Assembly: GCA_900552705.1 (NCBI GenBank)
Contig: USAX01000002.1
Location: forward strand, 1-54,192
Source: an uncultured Collinsella sp.
GTDB lineage: Bacteria; Actinomycetota; Coriobacteriia; Coriobacteriales; Coriobacteriaceae
Direction of reading: 5' to 3'
DNA: 54,192 nt
This document shows positions 34,009-42,806 of this stretch, piece after piece. Position 1 is the first letter of the stretch, and each line of letters opens with the position of its first letter. The notes beneath the pieces were generated by a model. It made no database searches and had not been told where the DNA came from. It saw only the letters and a list, made by a program, of their open reading frames with translations. A program made the translations under genes and the position numbers.

Positions 34009-35052
34009 TTACCATTTTTCCAGCACTATTATGAACTCCTTTATTTCATTTGCCAACGAACTGCAATTTGACCTAAAACGTTTGTATGCAATTTCTTTAA
34101 CCTCAATTTTTCCGTAAGCAGAAAATACGTCGCAAAGATCCTCGACAGGAAAGAGTCCATCTTCGCTATAGCTAATCAAACAAACAGGGCAATGGATATC
34201 CTCGATAATCTTAGCGAAGGAATCTTTTGATTTAGTTTTTGTACAAAGATCAGAGTACTGATCGCGCCAAGGACGTAACCCACTCTTGCCAGCAGCAACA
34301 GGCTCGTCACCACGTGCGACCGTTTCAAGAATATGATAATTCGCTGCATATTGGCGTTTGATATAAGGAGGGTCCAGATAGCAAAGGTCTGCAGTAACCC
34401 CAGCAGCAAGGTCTTCTGCCCTGCCCTGAAGAACCACATTATCAATTCTTCCAGTATTAATGGATACCGGAGCTAGATGGATGGCATTTTTCGCACTTGC
34501 GGTAAAATTTGCCAGGAAATAGCCATAGGTTCCAGATATATTTGCCACTTCGTTGACTGCCATAATCAGAGTGTGACGCAAAAGCGCCTCCTCCATTTGG
34601 CAAATCCTACCCTCATCGCGCCATTCGTTTATCTTAAGTCTAATTGCATCGATTTTTGCAGCGTTATCCGATGTAAAGTACTTCCTACTTGGACATCCAT
34701 TTGCAGGAAGCCCTGAAGGAGAAAACTCGCGGAAGAAGTAGCCTTCGACCGGTTCAAGTTCATTTAAATAATTTAGCACTTGCACGTAATGGCACTCAGG
34801 TTCAACCGATAAATCGCTCAGCCCCTCGAAAGAAGGCGTACGATTCATGAGCAGCTGCACATAAAGATGCCACTTGCTGTACGTCATAATGTCAGAAGCG
34901 ATGACGCGGTAGCCAAGTCGACGAAACTCAGCAGCTACGGACCCAGTCCCGGCCATTAAGTCGGCAACAGTTCCTCCGGGGCTTAGATAATTTGAAGCCA
35001 ATGATGTTATCTGCTCTAACAGCTTTGTCTTATTGCCAATGTAGCGATACAT
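34009..35052 (-). CDS. D12-class DNA adenine N6-methyltransferase
   Basis: A 347-residue Dam/DpnM-type methyltransferase (alpha class). The N-terminal SAM site is YIGNKTKLL (4-12), the second is VADLMAGTG (about 29-37), and the catalytic tetrapeptide is DPPY in CYLDPPYIKRQYAANYH (about 222). It transfers a methyl group from SAM to adenine in a specific site, presumably protecting host DNA from the McrBC-like nuclease. It starts two bases after the preceding methyltransferase gene. The target recognition sequence cannot be read. Confidence 0.9.
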   Translation of the reverse strand: MYRYIGNKTKLLEQITSLASNYLSPGGTVADLMAGTGSVAAEFRRLGYRVIASDIMTYSKWHLYVQLLMNRTPSFEGLSDLSVEPECHYVQVLNYLNELEPVEGYFFREFSPSGLPANGCPSRKYFTSDNAAKIDAIRLKINEWRDEGRICQMEEALLRHTLIMAVNEVANISGTYGYFLANFTASAKNAIHLAPVSINTGRIDNVVLQGRAEDLAAGVTADLCYLDPPYIKRQYAANYHILETVARGDEPVAAGKSGLRPWRDQYSDLCTKTKSKDSFAKIIEDIHCPVCLISYSEDGLFPVEDLCDVFSAYGKIEVKEIAYKRFRSNCSSLANEIKEFIIVLEKW

Positions 35053-35054
35053 GC

Positions 35055-36677
35055 CTATTGTTTCATTTCCCTCAGTGCGCCCAAATCGGGCAGCTCCGCC
35101 ATCTCGTGCTTGATACGCTCGACCTCTTTTCTATCAAGGCCGTATGCTAGCGTAACAAGCAACTCAAGTTCCGCATCGATTGCCGCCGTGTAGTGAAGAT
35201 TCAGTTTCCGAGCGCCGTCAGCAATTTGATGATGAAGTTCACTTTTGTTGTCAAATCTGATGATCGGTAGTTCCTGAAGAATCCGTTTTGTTAAGTAGGG
35301 GTGTGATTTCCACTCATTCTCACCATACAGCTTCATGTAGTAATAAAAAATAACCCTCGAGTTAAGCAGCGCATTGTAAAAGTACAATGCGTCCTCTCTC
35401 AACCCTTCGCCTGCGGTAAAGAAGTAGACAGCTTGATTTACCATCCTGCCGCTATCGTCAACAACGCTTTTAATTCCTAACCCAGTCTTTCTAACAAGAA
35501 TCTTCATGGGCTTATAATCATCAAGGTCCTTGTAATTAATGCCCTCAACTCCAAGTTTCAAATACCGTTGGCATGACAACGAATATCGTCCAACAGATTC
35601 ACCAACAAATATAGGAACAAAACCATCGGCGGGCCTGAACTGCATGACGGATTCAAGTTCCGAGCTCGACACTTCAACCTCGCGCCCGCAGCATTTACAA
35701 CGCTTAAGAGCAAGGCCCGAAAATAACGCCGCGGTGTTTGCTCCACCACATTTCGGACAGTAAAAGACGGTTCCGCGCTTTGAGATTTCTACACCTCGAT
35801 GGAAAGAAACGTCAAAAGACCATTTGCCTCCATGAGACCTAATTCTCTCAATAACCGCATGATCTTCACTTGCCACATCTATATCAAATAGGCAGTCTTC
35901 ATTTCTTAGAAAATCCATCTGGCGTTTAACGCGATATTGTTCTTCAAAAACTGTCTCGAGCGTCTTGTCTCCACCTAAAACGGCCTTTCTATCCGATGTC
36001 GTAAGCCGGAAGCACTTTGTTAAACTGGCATCACTTGGTATACACTTGCGGACAACGACAACCGTTGTCGCACGATGAACCCCCTCGAAAAGTTTTTCTC
36101 CAAGACGCGCGATTACTTTTATCTCATATTTCGTAGCAATAAATCGACGTAAACCATAAGCTGTTGCCGAAAATAATGAATCGGGGAGAATAAAGGCAGC
36201 AAACCCATTCGCATGTAATATGGCCATGGAAAGCTCTACGAAGAGGGCGTAGCAATCATACTGTCCATCAACATTTTTATAGCCACGCAGCAGCAACTCA
36301 TCACGATCGTAAATACGGTCGGAGCTCCAAGGTGGGTTAGCAATAATTGTGTCGACACGAGCCAAACGCTCCAGCCAATACGCTTTCGGATCCGTCTTTG
36401 CAGATGGACGCAGAAAATCTTTATAAATTATTTCCGAGCCTATTATTTCGGAATAAGTGCGTGAAATCTCTATGGCCTCAGGGTCAACGTCAACGCCATA
36501 AAGTAACGAATGCCGAACATCACCGCGTGCAACGGCATTAAGTAAAGAAGAGCCCCCGCATGCCGGGTCCAAGCAAACGCCAAAAGACGGCGTGCGGGCA
36601 GAAGCGCGCTCGACCTTTAGCAGCGAAACAACAAAGTCAGCCAGAGAATTCGTTGTGTATACAGAACCGTATTTCAC
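35055..36677 (-). CDS. Type II-like N6-adenine methyltransferase with zinc ribbon
   Basis: A 540-residue gamma-class methyltransferase, first gene of the operon. Motif I is LDPACGGSSLLNAVA (about 35-49), motif IV is IIANPPWSSDRIYD (about 111-124), followed by LFVELSMAIL and FAAFILPDSLFSA as in the TaqI/Eco57I group. A four-cysteine ribbon, FYCPKCGG then CKCCGRE (about 302-332), is inserted before the target-recognition region. The GTG start has GGGGG nine bases upstream. G+C is lower than in flanking genes, suggesting transfer of the whole operon. Confidence 0.88.
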   Translation of the reverse strand: MKYGSVYTTNSLADFVVSLLKVERASARTPSFGVCLDPACGGSSLLNAVARGDVRHSLLYGVDVDPEAIEISRTYSEIIGSEIIYKDFLRPSAKTDPKAYWLERLARVDTIIANPPWSSDRIYDRDELLLRGYKNVDGQYDCYALFVELSMAILHANGFAAFILPDSLFSATAYGLRRFIATKYEIKVIARLGEKLFEGVHRATTVVVVRKCIPSDASLTKCFRLTTSDRKAVLGGDKTLETVFEEQYRVKRQMDFLRNEDCLFDIDVASEDHAVIERIRSHGGKWSFDVSFHRGVEISKRGTVFYCPKCGGANTAALFSGLALKRCKCCGREVEVSSSELESVMQFRPADGFVPIFVGESVGRYSLSCQRYLKLGVEGINYKDLDDYKPMKILVRKTGLGIKSVVDDSGRMVNQAVYFFTAGEGLREDALYFYNALLNSRVIFYYYMKLYGENEWKSHPYLTKRILQELPIIRFDNKSELHHQIADGARKLNLHYTAAIDAELELLVTLAYGLDRKEVERIKHEMAELPDLGALREMKQ

Positions 36678-37206
36678 GAGCTAAAGCCCCCAATAATAGA
36701 CAAGGGATGAGCATCGTTTATTACTACAAACCGAATAGTCCCAGCAGCGGTTTTCAGTTATGGATTTAACCATATGACCCTCCAGTCGCACCTCTGGTAA
36801 TTGGCAAAAGCTAAATATTAACACCAGAAACTGGCGCATAAATCAGTTACGCAACTAAGCAGAAAAAGTATAGTGAACATCGCTTATGCCCCATTCAAGT
36901 CGAGCCCTTCCGCCCAAACCGCTTGCTCTTCCAGCAATAAACGCCAATCGTTGATATTGATAATCTAAGCCCCTCCTCGATGGTCGCATTGTCTTTGCTC
37001 AAGACCTCTTATTGAACAGGGAGCTCGAATAGTTCCATAATGTAAAATTCAATATAAATTAATTATCTTTATTTGGTATTATCTCATAATTTAATAATTA
37101 TTATCAAACATATATATCAGATTATGAAATATATGTTTGATGCATTATCATCGATTTATATCAATGCGCATTATTCCGTAGACACAGTCAGAGAAAGCCG
37201 ACGACT
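36678..37206. other. A+T-rich divergent regulatory region
   Basis: This 529-bp gap separates the restriction operon (leftward) from the XRE gene (rightward). It is markedly A+T-rich between 37040 and 37150, and no frame of convincing quality is present. It should hold promoters for both directions and contains the 13-bp inverted repeat described separately. Confidence 0.6.
37103..37141. promoter_or_regulatory. Perfect 13-bp inverted repeat, likely operator
   Basis: ATCAAACATATAT (37103-37115) and ATATATGTTTGAT (37129-37141) are exact reverse complements around 13 bases. The repeat lies 65 bp before the XRE gene and about 430 bp before the restriction operon. A dimeric regulator binding both arms is the simplest reading; the XRE protein is the natural candidate. 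Confidence 0.6.
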
Positions 37207-37809
37207 ATGAAAGACAATCTACAGGAGCTGAGAAAAGAGGCTGGATACAAGTCTGCGAAAAGCTTCGCCAAGGCCCTGAGCATTCCATTTACTACGTACG
37301 CACGATATGAAAGTCGGCCTGATAAAATTCCACTTGCTGCTGCATGGCGTCTTGCAGATGTATTTGACGTATCCATAGACATCATTGTTGGACGTACTGA
37401 ACCAGACCCCGCGATCGCACCTGGAGCAATTCAATCTCGGTACGACAAGCTATTGCCCGAATTCAAACAATCGCTCAGCGATTACCTCGATTATTTACTA
37501 ACGAAGAATTCGAAAGTGGCAAGCCACGCCTTCCGCCAGGAATCCCGCCGCATTGAAGCCATATGCGCAAGGCTGGACACCATCTTCTTGGCCGAACTCG
37601 AAAAACAAGATCCCGACTTTTTCATTCACGCAACAGCCAAGCAGCTTCGCGCCAGATTTAATGATTTCCTAGAGCAGCGTGTCGACCTGTGCCAAGCAAT
37701 TGGGGCCGTAAACGCTATTGACGTTATCATGGCTGCATACGACCGCACGCGCGGACCATTTGATTTCAATGGAATTCCAGCCGACGTGGATGCTGACGTA
37801 GACGGCTGA
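37207..37809 (+). CDS. XRE-family transcriptional regulator
   Basis: A 200-residue regulator. Residues 3-60 form a Cro/CI-type helix-turn-helix: NLQELRKEAGYKSAKSFAKA, then IPFTTYARYESRPDKIPL and AAWRLADVFDVSIDIIVG. The C-terminal 140 residues are helical (ALDYLDYLL, RRIEAICARLDTIF) and probably form a dimerisation or sensing domain. It faces away from the McrBC-methyltransferase operon and may act as a controller of it. Relatives of similar size are common next to phage and restriction genes. Confidence 0.82.
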   Translation: MKDNLQELRKEAGYKSAKSFAKALSIPFTTYARYESRPDKIPLAAAWRLADVFDVSIDIIVGRTEPDPAIAPGAIQSRYDKLLPEFKQSLSDYLDYLLTKNSKVASHAFRQESRRIEAICARLDTIFLAELEKQDPDFFIHATAKQLRARFNDFLEQRVDLCQAIGAVNAIDVIMAAYDRTRGPFDFNGIPADVDADVDG

Positions 37810-38161
37810 AATTCCACATGCACCAGGTGCAACAAAGGCAGGCACTAGGCGACCGAATTGCAGAACGCATAAAAGACGGCGGGCGAATATTTCGCCGCAC
37901 TCTAATATTTGCTGGAATTTTCCTCATTCCTCAATACCGACTTAGCTGGAAGGGCTAAGGCAATTATGTGAGAAACGCACTGAAAGCAGACGAGTTAAAC
38001 CCTACCCTTTAAACACCATATAATTGTGATACTCAATAAACTCAGCTCGTGGGGCGAATCGCTTCGGAAGCGTTGTCGGCTCTCCGTTGTAGTGTCACAA
38101 ATACTTGTCTTCAGGCGTCTCGTGTCCGACCACGCCGAACATTACTGCCTTCAGGTCCTTT
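37810..38161. other. Intergenic region without a supported gene
   Basis: No frame of more than about 60 residues with a ribosome binding site is present. The stretch lies between the XRE gene and the decayed HNH nuclease gene and may hold worn-out coding sequence. The small palindrome GCGAATATTTCGC near 37885 is the only structure seen. Confidence 0.4.
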
Positions 38162-38779
38162 TTAATGGTGAGTAGTCCCCCGATCGAACGCTTTGTCGTG
38201 TAGCGCATTTAGAAGCAAACCGTTGTCGGGCGCAGGTCCTTCCGTTTTTGAATCAGAGGCTGTCCAGGGCTTGATATGGCTGGCGACCAACAGCGCCTCG
38301 TTCGATAGCCCCGTCAAGCAACACCTTGAATTGTAATTGGTAAGCAAGGTATTTCGAAAGAACTCCTGGTTCACTCGCATCGAGACAATTGCTTCGCGCT
38401 CTTCGCCCTCTGGCAAATCAAAGCCAATCGCCTCTTTCAACTCATCGCTTAGCGCTTCTTCAAAATCAAAGCGATTAAGGAAAACCTCGGTCGCCTCCTC
38501 GACGAGTTCATCTCCAGCAAAGGAATACTTGGCCCAGACTAGCTTGTCCATTTTTGTTTGCATGGATCATTCCAACCTTGCCGCGAGCGCGTCGACGCTC
38601 ATCGAAAGATGCGAGATTCCAGATTTTTAAGCAACTACGCCCGGCGTTCTGCCAATGGCCTTGGCTAACGCCTGGACATCCTCGCTTTTGTCATCAACCA
38701 TTTTTGACGGCAGGGCGAGGTATAGGAACAGAACCGCAAGGGTTTCTTCCCTCGACCATTTGTCTCCACGGCCGGCCAT
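38162..38779 (-). pseudogene. HNH endonuclease pseudogene with frameshifts
   Basis: Minus-strand pieces in order: ATG 38779 opens MAGRGDKWSREETLAVLFLY ... ALAKAIGRTPGVVA and hits a stop at about 38630. The family sequence resumes in another frame (LKIWNLASFDERRRARGK). After about 38563 a third stretch carries MDKLVWAKYSFAGDEL and the HNH-type core CCLTGLSNEALLVASHIKPW...DNGLLLNALHDKAFDRG. The C-terminus is cut short. At least two frameshifts and a truncation mean it is not functional as one protein. The family cuts DNA and is often found in restriction islands. Confidence 0.75.
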
Positions 38780-38879
38780 GATTGCTCCTCGCCCGCGCAC
38801 CGCTCACTCAATAGGTCCAGGATAATCATGCAGGAGACCGCACTCACCGCCTTTTCTCATTCGTCGGTGAATAGTTGAG

Positions 38880-39235
38880 ACAACGGCACTTCCCCGCGCT
38901 TCTCACACCCGCGCCCAAGCTTCTTCCCAAGCTCCGCAGCACAGCGCTACTTTTCCTCGGCAAACAGGTCATCGATAGCCCTGTCGATCCGCGCGCAAGT
39001 CTGCCGATGCTCATCCTTCCAGGGCAGGTTGAGTCCCAGGCTCGCATCTCAAGAGCCGCCGAGCTTGGCGTTGATTACTTCCTCGGGATACAGCGCGTCG
39101 CGGCGAACACCTTCAATCGCCTCGTCCTCGTCCATATCACAGGCTGCATCGCCCCCCCTCGAGGCACTGGCGCAGCTCCTTTTGCTCGCGGATGCGATTC
39201 AGCACGCTGGCACACACCACGGCCAAAAAGCGCAA
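38880..39235 (-). pseudogene. Truncated copy of the 41208-42020 gene
   Basis: The DNA matches the 3' part of the intact gene at 41208-42020 closely, for example GGCAAACAGGTCATCGAT and TTCCAGGGCAG in both, but carries frameshifting differences and lacks roughly the first 165 codons. It lies beside an HNH pseudogene, as the intact copy lies near another HNH remnant, so a larger block appears to have been duplicated and then decayed. Confidence 0.75.
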
Positions 39236-39370
39236 TCTCGGGGGCTAGTCGGATACATCTGGGCCGCGATCCGGCACCGGCGGTAGTATCCGATTGTCAC
39301 GCCACTTCTAGAATAAAACTAGATTGGCTATAATCAAAATATATTATCGTATATTTGAAAGAGGTATTCA

Positions 39371-39634
39371 GTGCTTGAACGGATCGGATCATCGGACGCT
39401 ATTCGTTATATGGTGCAGGATTGCGGCATGACTCTGCAGGATGCATCCGTTAAAACCGGTAAGCAGAAGGGTAGCCTGTCTACTCGCCTGCATAACAACA
39501 CGCGGTTCACCATCGATGAATTCGTCAAAATCTGCGATGCGTGCGGCTGGCAGCTCGTGCTTAAACGGGGTAGCAAGCAGTTCGACCTGCGCGGGATTGA
39601 TGAGAACAAGCCGCGCGGCGATGCGAAGAAGTAG
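39371..39634 (+). CDS. Small helix-turn-helix regulator
   Basis: An 87-residue protein starting at GTG behind AGAGG. Residues 8-60 read SDAIRYMVQDCGMTLQDASV, GKQKGSLSTRLHNN and FTIDEFVKICDACGW, a compact XRE-like helix-turn-helix of the type used by phage and toxin-antitoxin regulators. The tail is basic and Asp-rich. An A+T-rich promoter with TATAAT lies about 40 bases upstream. It faces the larger HTH gene at 39707-40477. Confidence 0.7.
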   Translation: MLERIGSSDAIRYMVQDCGMTLQDASVKTGKQKGSLSTRLHNNTRFTIDEFVKICDACGWQLVLKRGSKQFDLRGIDENKPRGDAKK

Positions 39635-39706
39635 GGCCTGGCTATTCGCATGCCTCACCTGCGGTCCATCCATCAGGGTGCAATTGCCTATGGCCGCCGG
39701 ACGGCT

Positions 39707-40477
39707 TTAGACATATACGAAATCGACTACGACCTTACCGTCGCCCATGATTTGTCTAGCCGCCGCCTGCGCCGCACGGTTGTCGATTCTCTGCTGTTTC
39801 GTTAGGGTTCCGAGGCGAGTCATAGGATGGTACGGCATCGGGTTCGGCATGATTTCGAGGAGTTCGGCCGTGCGGATATCAAGCGCCTCGGCGTATTCAT
39901 CCAGAAAGTCCCATGCCTCGTCTACCGGCAGCATCGTGTCCCGCTTGGGGTTTTTCCAGTCCTTAACTGATCGGTTTGTAATACCCAATGCTGCCGCGAT
40001 CTCGGACGTCGGTACTCCCAAGGCGTCCGCTTGCGCGGCAAATGCAGCCTTGAGATCGATATCGGGGGAAAAGTCCAGGTTCTGCTCGATCCACTCGCCG
40101 TCGCGGGATGCATAGACAGTAGAGCACTCTATACCCTTCGCGGCGAGTTGGTCGGCGGCAAGGCGGCTCGCGAGATTGTAAAGGCCTCCCGGTTCAGTAT
40201 CGGGCAGATCTTCATCTCGGTACCAGCGAACGATATGCTGGCCGAACTTCTCGTAGGAATCGTTCGCGTCATTCAAGCATTGCAGTGTGAGGTCGCCGAG
40301 CTTTTCGATCTGGTCGCTTATCCAGTCGAAGGCATCCTTGACCGGCATACAGTCGAGCTCGGGGTCGAGCCATTTTCGGACGCTCGAGACGCGAATGCCG
40401 AGACCTCCTGCAAGATCTTCCGGCTTGAGCCATAGGTTATCGAGCTGGGCCTGCATCGAGCATTTGAGATCGAACAT
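39707..40477 (-). CDS. Protein with two HTH-like repeats
   Basis: A 256-residue protein. Two similar halves each carry an HTH-like unit: LKPEDLAGGLGIRVSSVRKW (about 17-36) with DAFDWISDQIEKLGD, and VPTSEIAAALGITNRSVKDW (about 150-169) with EAWDFLDEYAEAL. This indicates internal duplication. ATG 40477 follows AGGAAGG. It probably binds DNA through both units. It lies between the small HTH gene and a HNH remnant, within the decayed block, but its own frame is intact. Confidence 0.7.
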   Translation of the reverse strand: MFDLKCSMQAQLDNLWLKPEDLAGGLGIRVSSVRKWLDPELDCMPVKDAFDWISDQIEKLGDLTLQCLNDANDSYEKFGQHIVRWYRDEDLPDTEPGGLYNLASRLAADQLAAKGIECSTVYASRDGEWIEQNLDFSPDIDLKAAFAAQADALGVPTSEIAAALGITNRSVKDWKNPKRDTMLPVDEAWDFLDEYAEALDIRTAELLEIMPNPMPYHPMTRLGTLTKQQRIDNRAAQAAARQIMGDGKVVVDFVYV

Positions 40478-40479
40478 GG

Positions 40480-40640
40480 TCATTCCTTCCTGTAATCGTG
40501 CAATGCGTTCAAGAGTAATCCGTTGTCGGGCGCGAGGCGCTCCGTCATTGGGTCAGAGACTATACAGGACTTGATATGGCTAGCGACCAACAGCGCCTTG
40601 TTCGATAGTCCCGTCAAGCAACATCTTGAATCGTAATTGA
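40480..40640 (-). pseudogene. HNH endonuclease remnant
   Basis: A fragment encoding NYDSRCCLTGLSNKALLVAS...APDNGLLLNALHD, closely similar to the core of the HNH pseudogene at 38162-38779. Only the core is left, with no N-terminal domain and an abrupt end at the ribosome binding site of the next gene. It overlaps no other functional frame except at its edges. Confidence 0.7.
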
Positions 40641-40661
40641 TGAGTCTTTCGCCCTTATGGG

Positions 40662-41099
40662 CTATGGTTGAAGCGTCTTTATGTGATTCAACGCACACAA
40701 TAGCACGGTCCTATTTCGCTCAAAGCAATACCGGAACCACGCATATATTCCCAAGGCAACCAGGAATAGCACCATGAAAATCTCGGCTAAAGTTGGATTA
40801 CTGGCTATCAGCGCAGACAAATATCCTCCAGCCATAAGAGAGGCAATGATGCCAATCAGGCTAAGGGCCCAGCTCGTATAATGCGTCTCAGCAACCGCCC
40901 GTTCGATTATTTTGCATTTCTTTTCCAGGCTAATGTCCCCATCAGCTCCAGCGAGAGAGAAGTCCATTCCTGAAATTAAATCGAGTAATTCAGCCTCGCT
41001 GTATCCGCTTTTCTTGAATCTTTTAATGAAGAAACCTCCTGGTCCAGGACCGTAGATAGGACGGTTTACACGAAACAGTTCCTTATAGGCGATTTCCAT
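40662..41099 (-). CDS. Small membrane protein with two transmembrane segments
   Basis: A 145-residue protein. The N-terminal 70 residues are soluble (RVNRPIYGPGPGGFFIKRFK), followed by two membrane segments: WALSLIGIIASLMAGGYLSA and EIFMVLFLVALGIYAWFRY, then a short basic tail. AAGGAG lies six bases before the ATG. The hairpin membrane pair after a soluble domain resembles small effector-like proteins but I see no known family. Confidence 0.65.
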   Translation of the reverse strand: MEIAYKELFRVNRPIYGPGPGGFFIKRFKKSGYSEAELLDLISGMDFSLAGADGDISLEKKCKIIERAVAETHYTSWALSLIGIIASLMAGGYLSALIASNPTLAEIFMVLFLVALGIYAWFRYCFERNRTVLLCALNHIKTLQP

Positions 41100-41207
41100 T
41101 GTTAACTCCTTAAAGTACGGGTGCTATTTACGCTATCGTTCTATCATTTCGTTCGGACAGTTTATTGCCGAGCCGCCACCGATCATTCACAGGAACCACT
41201 CTTGCAG

Positions 41208-42020
41208 TCAATCTCCGTCCAACCACTCCCCGCACCCCTCATACCCACGCCCAAGCTTCCTCCCAAGCTCCGCGGCATTGCGCTTCGTCTCCTCGGCAAA
41301 CAGGTCATCGATTGCCCTGTCGATCCGTACGCAGGTCTCGAAATGCTCGTCCTTCCAGGGCAGATTGAGCCCCAGGCTCGTATCCCAGTAGCCGCCGAGC
41401 TTTGCGTTGATTACCTCCTCGGGATACAGCACGTCCTGGCGAACACCTTCGATCACCTCATCCTCGCCCATGTCACAGACTGCATCGTCCTTCTTGAGAC
41501 ACTTGCGCAGCTCCTTTTGCTCGCGGAAGCGATGCAGCGCGCTGGCGCACCCCACAGCCAAAAAGCGATAACGTTCGCATAGGTCCCATTCGCCGCCGAG
41601 CCATACGCGATAGCCCAGAACGACGCTTGTGGGCTCCTCGTTGAGCAGGAACAGGTCCCACGGATACACTTCAGCGCACGCGTCCTCTCCCAGCTTTTGC
41701 GCGCCACCGCGCGTAAAAGCGCACGGCTCTACGTCGTAATAGCCAAAGCCGTGGTCCGCATTGCGACGATTGATGACATGCTTGGGCAACAGGACGATCT
41801 TGTCGCTGGGCTCGGGATCTATCTTCCGCAGCTTTTTGATCTTGCGGCGGGCGCGCTTTAGGTCGCGCTCGTTATCGACACGGCCACGGTCATCCGGCTT
41901 GCCGCCGTATCGCAGGGCAACCTCGGGTGCCAGGATCTTTGTGTCAGCAGCGCACAGCAGGTCGCTCACGGTGGGCAGATCTTCCCACTCAATACCGTCG
42001 ACATCCCAAATCCTACTCAT
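41208..42020 (-). CDS. Uncharacterised protein, intact copy
   Basis: A 270-residue soluble protein. It contains a basic segment RARRKIKKLRKID near residue 60, FGYYDVEPCAFTRGGAQKL, and a charged cysteine-containing region LRKCLKKDDAVCDMGEDE. ATG 42020 follows AGAGG. A truncated relative is at 38880-39235. No family recognised. It is directly downstream of clpP in the transcription direction, with 74 bp between. Confidence 0.65.
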   Translation of the reverse strand: MSRIWDVDGIEWEDLPTVSDLLCAADTKILAPEVALRYGGKPDDRGRVDNERDLKRARRKIKKLRKIDPEPSDKIVLLPKHVINRRNADHGFGYYDVEPCAFTRGGAQKLGEDACAEVYPWDLFLLNEEPTSVVLGYRVWLGGEWDLCERYRFLAVGCASALHRFREQKELRKCLKKDDAVCDMGEDEVIEGVRQDVLYPEEVINAKLGGYWDTSLGLNLPWKDEHFETCVRIDRAIDDLFAEETKRNAAELGRKLGRGYEGCGEWLDGD

Positions 42021-42094
42021 GTTCAACCTCTTTCTGGCTGTTCAACTACGTGCTCATTCGCCCTGTTTAACGTGCTTGTAGAGCATATGCCCCG

Positions 42095-42697
42095 CTAGAG
42101 CGCCTTCTTACTCGGAGCAATCACCTCGTCCACCAGGCCCAGCTCCAGGGCGCGCTTGGCGTTGCACCAGCAGTCGCGCTCGGTGAGCTCGTGGAACTCC
42201 TGCGCGCTCAGGTTGCCATGCTCGGCCAGCAGCTCGTCCAGCTCGGCGCGCATGGCCGCTGTATGCTGGGCCACAATCTCGATATCGGTCTGCTGCGCCA
42301 TGCCTGTGCCGCCCATCAGTTGGTGGATGAGCACCTGCGTGTGGCGGTACACCTGGCGGTGGTCGCCGCAGGCCAGGATCACCGCGGCCATCGAGGCCAC
42401 GACGCCCTCGCCCACCGTGATCACGGGGCAGTCGAGCGACTGCATGGTGTCGATGAGCGCCAGCCCCGCCGTAACGCTGCCGCCCGGGCTGTTGATGATG
42501 AGGGTGATGGGCTCGGCCGCGCTTTGATGTTCCAGCACCAGCATGGACTTAATGAGGCCGTTGCAGGTTAGGTCGTTGACCTCGCCCTCCAGCAGCAGCA
42601 CGCGACTGTTGAGCAGCTCGCTTGCCATATCTACGGCGGTAACGCGACCGTCCTTAGACTTCTTGATGATGCTGGGTTCACGATACATAACGGACAT
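42095..42697 (-). CDS. clpP: ClpP-family serine protease, accessory copy
   Basis: A 200-residue ClpP protease. The triad is visible: Ser102 in GEGVVASMAAV, His125 in LIHQLMGG and Asp175 in TERDCWCNA. The oxyanion loop INSPGGSVTAG (69-79) is intact and the length is normal for ClpP. ATG 42697 follows GAGAGGAATTAACC. ClpP normally forms a 14-mer that degrades proteins delivered by ClpX or ClpA. No clpX or tig lies beside it; instead it follows a TraG-like ATPase. So this is probably an extra ClpP copy rather than the housekeeping locus. Confidence 0.9.
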   Translation of the reverse strand: MSVMYREPSIIKKSKDGRVTAVDMASELLNSRVLLLEGEVNDLTCNGLIKSMLVLEHQSAAEPITLIINSPGGSVTAGLALIDTMQSLDCPVITVGEGVVASMAAVILACGDHRQVYRHTQVLIHQLMGGTGMAQQTDIEIVAQHTAAMRAELDELLAEHGNLSAQEFHELTERDCWCNAKRALELGLVDEVIAPSKKAL

Positions 42698-42806
42698 GGT
42701 TAATTCCTCTCTAGATGGAATCGATAAGGGAAACTGGCCGCACGGCACATGGCAAACAGAGGCCGTGCAGCCAAAATACAGGTCAGAATGCGCGAGGCTG
42801 CAAGGG

